From Flavobacteriaceae bacterium TMED81 (GTDB lineage: Bacteria > Bacteroidota > Bacteroidia > Flavobacteriales > Flavobacteriaceae), in NCBI GenBank assembly GCA_002171575.2, contig NHEI02000027.1, positions 51,236 through 60,330 on the forward strand: a stretch of DNA of 9,095 bases, written 5' to 3'. The position numbers and the translations under genes were made by a program. Each line of letters opens with the position of its first letter. Positions within the stretch are counted from its first letter, which is position 1. Shown here in pieces: positions 1 to 5,409 of this stretch. Below the pieces are notes generated by a model. It saw nothing but the letters and a program-made list of their open reading frames with translations, was not told where the DNA came from and did no database searches.

Positions 1-88
1 AAAATCCTTGCTCATTAGCACGCTGTTTTACATCTTTTTTTTCAGCCAAAGAAGTTGTATTTTCGCCTACGATCAAAAAACATGACTC

Positions 89-2191
89 ATGGCCATATTA
101 GGTAAAATTCGAGAAAAATCTATTGTTTTAATTCTAGTCATTGGTATGGCACTTTTTGCTTTTGTTATATCAGGTGTATTCGATGGAGCAGGTGCGATGA
201 GCCAAGAACCAGTTGCGATTGTTGCTGATGAAGAAGTCAATATCGAACAATTTAGTCGACGTGTCGATGCGGTAGAACGAAATACAGGAATGAGCAATGT
301 TCAGGCTGTGAATACGGTATGGGACCAAGTTGTGACCGAGTATTCATTCGATCAACTACAAGAAGAACTCGGTCTTGCGGTTGGGCGTGACCATGTCGAA
401 AATTTTATCGCCAATTCTCCAGGTTTCAGACAAGACAGTCGTTTTCAAAACGCTTTAGGCGAATTTGATGTCGTTGCATTTACCGACTTTATCAATGATA
501 GCAAAAGAAACAACCCAGAGGTGTACCGTCAATGGCAATTACAAGAGGAGTCGATACAAAGCAGCATCAGTAAACAGCTTTATACAACGATGATCCGTGC
601 TGGGATTTATCACACAGCATTTGACGGAAAAGCAGCCCATGCGCTTGAGAATGATAAAATCAGCATTTCGTATGTGAAAGTTCCTTACACTTCAATTCCT
701 GATAGTTTGGTAACGGTAACCGATCGGGACATCAAAAAATACATCAATACGCATTCTGCCGACTTTGAGGTCGAGGAGAGTCGTTCCATTCGATATGTTG
801 TGTTTGATGAAACGGCTTCAGTTGAGGATAATTTAGCCATTGAAAATGAACTCAAAAAACTATTGGAGCCACAAGTTATCTTTAATGAAGTAAGTAAATC
901 GGAAGAGACTTTAGCATCATTTTCTCAAACCGATAACGTCCAGGAGTTTATCGCCGAATATTCAGAAGTGCCCTATACCGAAACCTATCAAACCAAAGCT
1001 CAATTAGGAACCTATGCGAATACGCTTTTTGAACTTAAAGAAGGCGAAGTATTTGGGCCCTACAAAGACGGTTCTCAATTTAAGCTATCTCGAATGATGG
1101 ATGTTGACCGTGGCGGCTCGGTAAAGGCACGGCATATTTTGTTTGCTTATGCGGGTTCTCAAAGCGCATCTAGTGAAGTTACGCGAACAAAAGCAGAAGC
1201 ACGCCGTGAGGCCTATCGTGTGTTGCGTCTGGCACGTGGGAAGGGAGCGGACTTTGCGGAGTTGGCAAGGACCTATTCTGACGGTCCATCAAAAAATCGG
1301 GGTGGTGATCTCGGATTTTTTAGACGTGGTGATATGGTAGAGGCGTTTAACGATTATGCATTTGCAAAGCCGATTGGCTCTATAGGTGTTGTAGAGACCG
1401 ACTTTGGCTATCATATTATCGAGGTACAAGAAAAAGAAGATGTCGTTTTGATTGCGTCGGTGGTAAAAAAGATCGTACCGTCTGAAGCCACGAGCAACGA
1501 AGTTTTTCGCACAGCAACCGAATTTGAGATCGATAGCAAGAAAAACGGATTTATATCGGCAGCAGAAACATCTGGAAATGATCCACGAAGTGCCACTAGT
1601 TTATCGCTTATGGAAGAGAGTATTCCAGGTTTGGGTGCTCAACGTACCATTGTAAAGTGGGCGTTTGAAGAGGAAACAAGATTAAATGACATCAAACGAT
1701 TTGATCTTATGGGTGGTGGCTATGTGGTTGCAGAGCTGACCGATGCGACAGCCGCAGGTACTTCGAGAGTAGAAGATGCCCAGAATCGTGTTCGCCCAAT
1801 ATTATTGCAAGACAAAAAATATGAGCTACTCGTTTCCAAATACGGCGACAATGCAACGCTTGCGAATCTTGCAGAAGACTATGGACAAACCATTTCGACT
1901 TCATCTGCGATTAATGCCGCTGCAGGGTCGATTGCTGGCGCAGGCACAGAGCCTTTTGTCGTTGGTTCAGGATTTTCATTAGAAATGAATGAGACCTCTG
2001 CGTTGATACAAGGGAAACAGGGGATCTTTGTGTTGGAAGTAGACCTCTTTGAAGAAGCGACTCCATTGCGTTCTTATGAAGGATTTTCCAGTTTGCTAAG
2101 CGAGGAAGTGATCAATCGCTTGCGCCCTTTAGTTGATGAGGTTATTCGCGATCAGTATGAGGTGGTGGACAATCGTTTTGACTATTTTTAA
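89..2191 (+). CDS. ppiD: Membrane-anchored peptidyl-prolyl cis-trans isomerase, PpiD/SurA-like
   Basis: A 700-residue periplasmic folding factor fixed to the inner membrane. Residues 1-10 are basic, residues 11-31 form one hydrophobic membrane helix (SIVLILVIGMALFAFVISGV), and the rest should lie in the periplasm. About residues 35-180 resemble the SurA/PpiD N-terminal chaperone region. A parvulin (PpiC) rotamase domain spans about 345-447, from VKARHILF through FAELARTYSDGPS and GGDLGFF to the typical end GYHIIEV. The C-terminal 250 residues are the long tail usual in Bacteroidota homologues, which are about 700 residues, so the gene appears complete. The family catalyses proline isomerisation and holds outer-membrane and secreted proteins during folding. 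The ATG at 89 is chosen because it directly precedes the membrane anchor; no clear Shine-Dalgarno sequence is present, as is normal for this phylum. The family call is firm; the symbol ppiD is by domain layout. Confidence 0.93.
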   Translation: MAILGKIREKSIVLILVIGMALFAFVISGVFDGAGAMSQEPVAIVADEEVNIEQFSRRVDAVERNTGMSNVQAVNTVWDQVVTEYSFDQLQEELGLAVGRDHVENFIANSPGFRQDSRFQNALGEFDVVAFTDFINDSKRNNPEVYRQWQLQEESIQSSISKQLYTTMIRAGIYHTAFDGKAAHALENDKISISYVKVPYTSIPDSLVTVTDRDIKKYINTHSADFEVEESRSIRYVVFDETASVEDNLAIENELKKLLEPQVIFNEVSKSEETLASFSQTDNVQEFIAEYSEVPYTETYQTKAQLGTYANTLFELKEGEVFGPYKDGSQFKLSRMMDVDRGGSVKARHILFAYAGSQSASSEVTRTKAEARREAYRVLRLARGKGADFAELARTYSDGPSKNRGGDLGFFRRGDMVEAFNDYAFAKPIGSIGVVETDFGYHIIEVQEKEDVVLIASVVKKIVPSEATSNEVFRTATEFEIDSKKNGFISAAETSGNDPRSATSLSLMEESIPGLGAQRTIVKWAFEEETRLNDIKRFDLMGGGYVVAELTDATAAGTSRVEDAQNRVRPILLQDKKYELLVSKYGDNATLANLAEDYGQTISTSSAINAAAGSIAGAGTEPFVVGSGFSLEMNETSALIQGKQGIFVLEVDLFEEATPLRSYEGFSSLLSEEVINRLRPLVDEVIRDQYEVVDNRFDYF

Positions 2192-2349
2192 GATTTAGAC
2201 TACATCAAATTACGTTTTTTCTTACACGATTATTTTTTCTTTTTTACGATTCAAAGCTATTTTTTGCTTGTTCACATTCAATTTTAGTTGATTCACAAGA
2301 AAAGAAGCGATACCTCTATATTTTCTAGCACCTTTGGAAATGTAAAGAC

Positions 2350-2426
2350 GATACAGACTTGTTTATTGTTTTTTCATTTTTGGTTTTCTCATTATAGGCA
2401 TAGCCCTAATCCTACAAGTCTGTATC
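2350..2426. repeat. Perfect 13-bp inverted repeat around a 51-nt centre
   Basis: GATACAGACTTGT at 2350-2362 is the exact reverse complement of ACAAGTCTGTATC at 2414-2426. The right arm is followed by CC and six T. It could be a long-loop transcript hairpin acting as a terminator, the ends of a tiny 77-bp non-autonomous element, or a protein-binding arrangement. I see no flanking target duplication and no coding sequence in the centre, so none of these is favoured strongly. Confidence 0.55.
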
Positions 2427-2447
2427 CCTTTTTTGCCCTAGATACGA

Positions 2448-2476
2448 TTGATTGATATACCAATCAAGTGTTTTTT
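2448..2476 (+). terminator. Possible intrinsic terminator (weak AT stem)
   Basis: TTGATTG (2448-2454) pairs perfectly with CAATCAA (2461-2467) across a 6-nt loop, and the stem is followed by GTG and six T at 2471-2476. The stem is short and poor in GC, so termination would be inefficient. It lies about 260 bp past the ppiD stop and could stop read-through from that gene. Confidence 0.3.
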
Positions 2477-2489
2477 AGTTTCATTAATT

Positions 2490-2530
2490 CGGTCGACGTT
2501 AACACCTATTTTAACGCCGATTGTTTTTTT
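2490..2530 (+). terminator. Possible intrinsic terminator
   Basis: CGTTAA (2497-2502) pairs with TTAACG (2511-2516) over an 8-nt loop. CGG (2490-2492) and CCG (2517-2519) can extend the stem past a 4-nt bulge. ATTG and seven T (2524-2530) follow. This is the second terminator-like hairpin facing right between ppiD and the tracrRNA end. Confidence 0.35.
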
Positions 2531-2560
2531 AAATAAATGTTAAAATTAGTTAAGAGAAAT

Positions 2561-2584
2561 AAAAAATCCCACCGAAGCGGGATT
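2561..2584 (-). terminator. Rho-independent terminator of the tracrRNA
   Basis: On the minus strand AATCCCGC-TTCG-GTGGGATT forms an 8-bp stem (one G-U pair) capped by a stable C(UUCG)G tetraloop, followed by six T (+ strand 2561-2566 all A). This forms the 3' hairpin of the tracrRNA. Confidence 0.8.
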
Positions 2585-2628
2585 CGTAGACATTTCGTCT
2601 TCGGCATATAGCCTTATTGTGATAAGAT
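2561..2628 (-). ncRNA. tracrRNA of a decayed type II CRISPR-Cas locus
   Basis: Read on the minus strand, this has every part of a Cas9 tracrRNA in order. First comes a short anti-repeat, AUC-UU-AUCACAAUA (2628-2615), which can pair with the 16-nt repeat found at 3701 and 3771: nine pairs, a 2x2 U-U internal loop, then three pairs, like the lower stem, bulge and upper stem of known guides. Then comes AAGGCTATATGCCG, whose GGC/GCC nexus hairpin (2613-2603) follows directly on the anti-repeat, close to AAUAAGGCUAGUCCG of Streptococcus pyogenes. Next is a small AGAC/GTCT hairpin (2600-2588). Last is an 8-bp terminator stem with a UUCG loop followed by six U (2584-2561); its G-U wobble only pairs on the minus strand, which fixes the orientation. 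It lies just upstream of and divergent from the cas9 remnant. The 5' end is estimated from the promoter element; a longer form is possible. Recognition is by structure and pairing, not database search. Confidence 0.82.
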
Positions 2629-2632
2629 GCTC

Positions 2633-2640
2633 CAAATATA
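2633..2640 (-). promoter_or_regulatory. Bacteroidota -7 promoter element for the tracrRNA
   Basis: The minus strand reads TATATTTG here, an exact match to the Bacteroidota TAnnTTTG element. Transcription would begin about 5 nt further left, near 2628, which is where pairing with the CRISPR repeat begins. No exact TTTG -33 element is visible at the usual distance, so strength is uncertain. The element lies only 7 bp before the cas9 start codon. Confidence 0.5.
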
Positions 2641-2646
2641 TAAAAA

Positions 2647-3700
2647 ATGAATAAAACCTTAGGCATCACCGTAAATTATAACTGTTTGAGTTGGGCTTTC
2701 CTCGACAACGAACAACAGTCTCCAATCATTCATACTGGGGTAAGAGTATTTCAGCCCTCAGTATTGAACTTGGGATCTGGGTTGCTTGAAGAGTCCCATT
2801 TGGCGCTTAGAACAAAATACCGCAATGCAAGAAAGAGCGCATCCAGAAGACAGTACAGAAAACTGCTATTACTCAGATTACTGATTGAGAATAAAATGTG
2901 TCCTTGTCCAATTAGCGCATGGATTTTATGGAAAAACAAAGGAATTTTTCCGGCTAAAGAGCTTGAGGATTGGCTCAACTTAAACCCTTATGACCTTCGA
3001 GTTCAAGGCCTTTCTCAAAAGCTTAAGCTGCACGAATTGGGACGGGTATTATACCACTTGGCACAACGCAGAGGAAAGCTTGTATCCAAACTGAACGGCA
3101 ATACGGATGCAAGCATCTTCATGCATGGAGATCCTAAAACAAAGCGACTAGGCCTTTATGCAACACAAAAGCAAAAAAAGACGGATTTCACGCTAGGACA
3201 GCATCTAGCTAGATATCAGCAAACAAAGCATTGCTCATTTGAGCAACAAGAAGAACGGATTCGAAACCGATATCTCGACAGAATGATGTTTGTTGAAGAG
3301 TTTCATAAACTTTATGACAAGCAACAGGACTTTCACCCTTCACTTAATGAAAACCTACGCGAAAAACTTGGGGGAAAACCCTTGCCTAACAACGATGGCA
3401 TGTCGGGCTCACTTTTTTTTCAACGAGAGCTCAAAAGAAAATCAATCCAGAAGAAATCAATGCCTGTATGAGCGAGGAAAAAAAGGAACGCCCAAATAAA
3501 ATCCCCTGTATGAATATTTTCATATTTTAAAATGGATCAGTCAAATTAAATACGACGGCCAATCCCTCAACACCAAGCAGCGTGAAAAGGTTCTTGCCGT
3601 TGCCTTAAAATTCACACAGTTTTCATTCAAAAAAGTGCGTAAAGTATTGAACATGGAAGACGAGTCCATACAATTTAATGTCAATGAGAGCTCAAAAATT
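2647..3700 (+). pseudogene. cas9: Truncated, frameshifted cas9 (type II CRISPR nuclease) remnant
   Basis: The first 274 codons (2647-3471) are open and clearly Cas9. They hold a RuvC-I-like start (TLGITVNYNCLSWAF), IIHTGVRVFQ, an Arg-rich bridge helix (about 54-79), LIENKMCP, LNPYDLR (112-118), ELGRVLYHLAQRRG (130-143) and the GSLFFQRELK motif (254-263). The next Cas9 block continues in the +1 frame: QCLYERGKKGTPK, a TAA stop at 3497-3499 where the family normally has Ser-His-Pro, then NPLYEYFHILKW, IKYDGQSL, QREKVL, FKKVRKVL and FNVNESSK, ending about 3697. So there is one frameshift near 3440, one internal stop, and an abrupt end after roughly 350 codons of a protein normally 1,000-1,400 long. 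RuvC-II, HNH, RuvC-III and the PAM-interacting domain are missing, as are cas1 and cas2. The catalytic Asp of RuvC-I (LGLDxGTNS) is Thr8. A full nuclease cannot be made; a 274-residue fragment could be. The start ATG sits in an A-rich leader typical of the phylum. Confidence 0.88.
3420..3697 (+). repeat. 17-nt direct repeat, one mismatch, inside the cas9 remnant
   Basis: TCAACGAGAGCTCAAAA at 3420-3436 recurs as TCAATGAGAGCTCAAAA at 3681-3697. The first copy encodes QRELK of the conserved FFQRxLK motif in the original frame. The second encodes NESSK in the shifted frame, at the point where Cas9 homology stops. Both positions fit ordinary Cas9 sequence, so the resemblance may be chance, but the second copy abuts the deletion junction. 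Confidence 0.5.
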
Positions 3701-3786
3701 TATTGTGATTTGATAATTTATGGTAGTAGTAAGCGTATCCTCACATTGAAGAGTTCTTTCTTAAGTATAGTATTGTGATTTGATAA
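3701..3786 (+). CRISPR. Two degenerate CRISPR repeat copies, array remnant
   Basis: TATTGTGATTTGATAA occurs exactly at 3701-3716 and again at 3771-3786, 70 bp apart, which suits one repeat plus one spacer of a Bacteroidota type II array (repeats of 36-48 nt, spacers near 30). The first nine bases are the exact complement of the tracrRNA anti-repeat ending at 2615, and GAT after a 2-nt mismatch pairs as well, so these are recognised by the locus's own tracrRNA. TCACATT at 3741-3747 nearly mirrors the repeat start and may mark a 46-nt repeat end, leaving a 24-nt spacer; this is uncertain. The second copy is truncated after about 16 nt. With only two copies and no agreement beyond 16 nt, this would be missed by array-finding programs. 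Confidence 0.6.
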
Positions 3787-3809
3787 GAACTTCCGATTGC
3801 CGGGGCTTT

Positions 3810-4304
3810 TTAGAAAAAAAGTTCTTTGTGTTTCCAAAAAATATTGACAAATAAAATCAAGTACACCACAGCAAGGGTAAACTTCATCATTGTTCCAGCC
3901 AAAAACCCAACCAAAGACCCAAAAGCTGCGCGGACGGCTTTTCTAATGTCTGAACTTTGTGTCAGCTCTCCAGCCAATGCGCCCACAAACGGACCTAATA
4001 TCAGACCGATTGGTCCAAAGAAAAAGCCGATAAGCAGACCAATCCCCGAACCAATTGTACCCATTCGCGTACCTCCCAATTTTTTTGTTCCCCAAACGGG
4101 GAGCAAGGTGTCCAATAGGAAAATTACAAGGGCAATGGCAAACGTAATTGTCAAAAAGGAAGTGTTTTGCGGAACACTTTGCGTCAGGTGAAGAACCAAC
4201 AAACCCAACCAACTGCACACAGGCCCTGGGATGATGGGTAAAAAGCTACCTGCCACGCCGAGCAAAATGAGTAAACCACCAGAAATAAGTAGGAGTATAT
4301 CCAT
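3810..4304 (-). CDS. DUF456 family small membrane protein
   Basis: A 164-residue, very hydrophobic protein with about four to five membrane segments (near 3-21, 25-41, 50-70, 82-112 and 130-157). The central part is rich in glycine (GTIGSGIGLLIGFFFGPIGLILGPFVGALAGEL), typical of glycine-zipper packing in DUF456 proteins. The N-terminal LLILLGVAGSFLPIIPGP is also characteristic. The molecular role of the family is unknown; homologues are inner-membrane proteins of about 160 residues, so this one is full length. It points towards the CRISPR remnant, and its stop codon lies 24 bp from the last repeat fragment. It diverges from the lipoprotein-ruvC-hemW cluster, and a plausible promoter lies at 4323-4353. 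Confidence 0.88.
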   Translation of the reverse strand: MDILLLISGGLLILLGVAGSFLPIIPGPVCSWLGLLVLHLTQSVPQNTSFLTITFAIALVIFLLDTLLPVWGTKKLGGTRMGTIGSGIGLLIGFFFGPIGLILGPFVGALAGELTQSSDIRKAVRAAFGSLVGFLAGTMMKFTLAVVYLILFVNIFWKHKELFF

Positions 4305-4322
4305 CAGAAATCTTTCGGTGTG

Positions 4323-4353
4323 CTAAATTAGCGAAGACGAATCAGTACACAAA
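4323..4353 (-). promoter_or_regulatory. Possible promoter of the DUF456 gene
   Basis: On the minus strand TTTG (4353-4350) is followed after 19 nt by TAATTTAG (4330-4323), which matches the Bacteroidota -33/-7 pattern TTTG-N17-23-TAnnTTTG with one mismatch. The leader to the ATG at 4304 would be short. The -7 element lies in a perfect 11-bp palindrome, GCTAAATTAGC (4322-4332). Confidence 0.4.
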
Positions 4354-4388
4354 TGATTCCACAAATTTTTTTGTACTTTTCAATACCA

Positions 4389-4829
4389 ATGTTGAGGGCA
4401 TTTTTTATTGGGCTAATCATACTGGCGAATGCCTGTAATCAAACTGGCGCAGAGCAAGTTCGCAAGCCCAATACGTCTTGGCAGTCAACCGATCAACCCC
4501 CCGTTTATCCAGGTTGTGAAGACAGAGAATCCACAACTGACCAATGGGATTGCTTTCAAGCGTCGATTTCAAGAGCCGTTGGGGTCTATTTTACCGACAA
4601 CCCCTTTCCGCTCAACCCCAATGCACCCAAGGTAGTCGTGCTTCATGTGGCAGTTGACCAAAGGGGTAAAGTTCAATTCAAAGGGATGGAGCCAGACAAC
4701 GATCATGCGATTCGAGAGGCCATGCAAATGGCGATCGAAAAGCTACCAACAATGAGCCCTGCGGCCAAAACCAACCTTGGGGTAACTGCCCAAGTACAGT
4801 TTCGTATTCCCATCCAACTGCAAAATTGA
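4389..4829 (+). CDS. Lipoprotein with a TonB C-terminal-like domain
   Basis: A predicted lipoprotein of 146 residues. Starting at the ATG at 4389, MLRAFFIGLIILANAC gives a normal lipoprotein signal with the lipid-modified Cys at residue 16. An in-frame ATG at 4353 would add twelve mostly hydrophobic residues before it and seems less likely. The mature part begins with a polar linker, then PPVYPGCE, a Cys pair (the PGC and DCF cysteines), FPLNPNAPKVVVLHVAVDQRG, AIREAMQMAIEKLP and QVQFRIPI. This follows the order of TonB C-terminal domains in Bacteroidota (PxFPGCE, Cys, a YP region, VxVxFxIDxxGKV, LPxMxP, VxYxxPIxF). Such proteins lack the TonB membrane helix and proline-rich stalk, so energy transduction is not implied; a periplasmic or envelope binding role is possible but unknown. 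It precedes ruvC by 12 bp, probably co-transcribed. Confidence 0.75.
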   Translation: MLRAFFIGLIILANACNQTGAEQVRKPNTSWQSTDQPPVYPGCEDRESTTDQWDCFQASISRAVGVYFTDNPFPLNPNAPKVVVLHVAVDQRGKVQFKGMEPDNDHAIREAMQMAIEKLPTMSPAAKTNLGVTAQVQFRIPIQLQN

Positions 4830-4841
4830 TTTGACCTGACA

Positions 4842-5408
4842 ATGAAAGAAACGACTCCTTCTTCGAAGCGTATTATTTTGGGTGTTGACCCAGGAACAAC
4901 TGTCATGGGCTATGGCCTGATTGCAGTAGACGGAAAACAGATGACGCTTTTGCATATGGATGAGTTGGTGATGAACTCCAAAGAGAACCATTATTTGCGT
5001 CTTCAAAAGATCTTTGAAAAGACCATTGCCATTATCGATGAGTTCCACCCCGATGAAATGGCTTTAGAAGCTCCCTTTTTTGGAAAAAATGTGCAATCCA
5101 TGCTCAAGTTAGGGCGTGCACAAGGGGTTGCCATGGCTGCTGGTCTTTCTAGAGAATTGGCAATTACCGAGTACTCTCCCAGAAAAATCAAAATGGCGAT
5201 AACTGGCAATGGAAATGCCTCCAAAGAACAGGTTGCCAAAATGTTACAGCAACTGGTCGACCTGAAAACCTTGCCAAAAAATCTTGATGCTACTGATGGC
5301 CTTGCTGCTGCCGTCTGTCATTTTTTTAATCCGGGGCAAGAATCAGGGAAAAGTTACTCGGGTTGGGGTGCCTTTGTCAAACAAGAAGCACACCGTATAA
5401 AAAAATAG
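4842..5408 (+). CDS. ruvC: Crossover junction endodeoxyribonuclease RuvC
   Basis: RuvC is the dimeric nuclease that cuts Holliday junctions during recombination and fork repair, working with the RuvAB branch-migration motor. This 188-residue protein has the whole RNase H-like active site: Asp16 in GVDPGTTVMGYG, Glu76 in ALEAPFF, and Asp149 and Asp152 in LDATDGLAAAVCH. Also present are the conserved GKNVQSMLKLGRAQGV helix (81-96) and the YSPRKIKMAITGNGNASKEQV loop region (111-131). The length is normal. The N-terminus is about nine residues longer than in E. coli, and a later start is not available before the first Asp. It lies between the lipoprotein gene (12 bp upstream) and hemW (1 bp downstream). 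It is unrelated to the RuvC-like domain of the nearby cas9 remnant apart from the shared fold. Confidence 0.95.
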   Translation: MKETTPSSKRIILGVDPGTTVMGYGLIAVDGKQMTLLHMDELVMNSKENHYLRLQKIFEKTIAIIDEFHPDEMALEAPFFGKNVQSMLKLGRAQGVAMAAGLSRELAITEYSPRKIKMAITGNGNASKEQVAKMLQQLVDLKTLPKNLDATDGLAAAVCHFFNPGQESGKSYSGWGAFVKQEAHRIKK

Positions 5409-5409
5409 C

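Larger units (their letters stand above)
2192..2560. other. Gene-free AT-rich stretch with inverted repeats
   Basis: I see no credible coding sequence here on either strand. The first 100 bases are rich in T-tracts without a clear hairpin, so no obvious terminator follows the ppiD gene directly. Further on there are three inverted repeats, listed separately: a perfect 13-bp pair at 2350-2362/2414-2426, a 7-bp hairpin at 2448-2467 and a 6-9 bp hairpin at 2497-2516. The last two are followed by T-runs on the + strand. The stretch ends at the presumed 3' end of the minus-strand tracrRNA. It may be a leftover of sequence flanking the decayed CRISPR locus. Confidence 0.6.

Noticed and set aside
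1..88. Possible 3' end of an upstream gene (stops at 16-18, 82-84 and 99-101 in the three + frames)
   Set aside because: The sequence is too short to tell which frame, if any, is coding, and no motif is recognisable.
2647..3471. IscB or TnpB-like transposon nuclease instead of Cas9
   Set aside because: The bridge helix is followed by Cas9 recognition-lobe motifs (LNPYDLR, ELGRVLYHLAQRRG, FFQRELK), which IscB and TnpB lack, and a tracrRNA and matching repeats flank the gene.
3786..3809. Terminator for the DUF456 gene (minus strand CCGGCAATCGG)
   Set aside because: The stem would be only 3 bp and no T-run follows on the minus strand.
3826..4191. 121-codon + strand open frame
   Set aside because: It lies wholly antisense to the DUF456 gene and is rich in Pro, Lys and Arg, as expected from the complement of a Gly-rich hydrophobic gene.
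4353..4388. Upstream ATG as the lipoprotein start
   Set aside because: It adds twelve mostly hydrophobic uncharged residues before a complete lipoprotein signal that begins MLR at 4389; it cannot be fully excluded.
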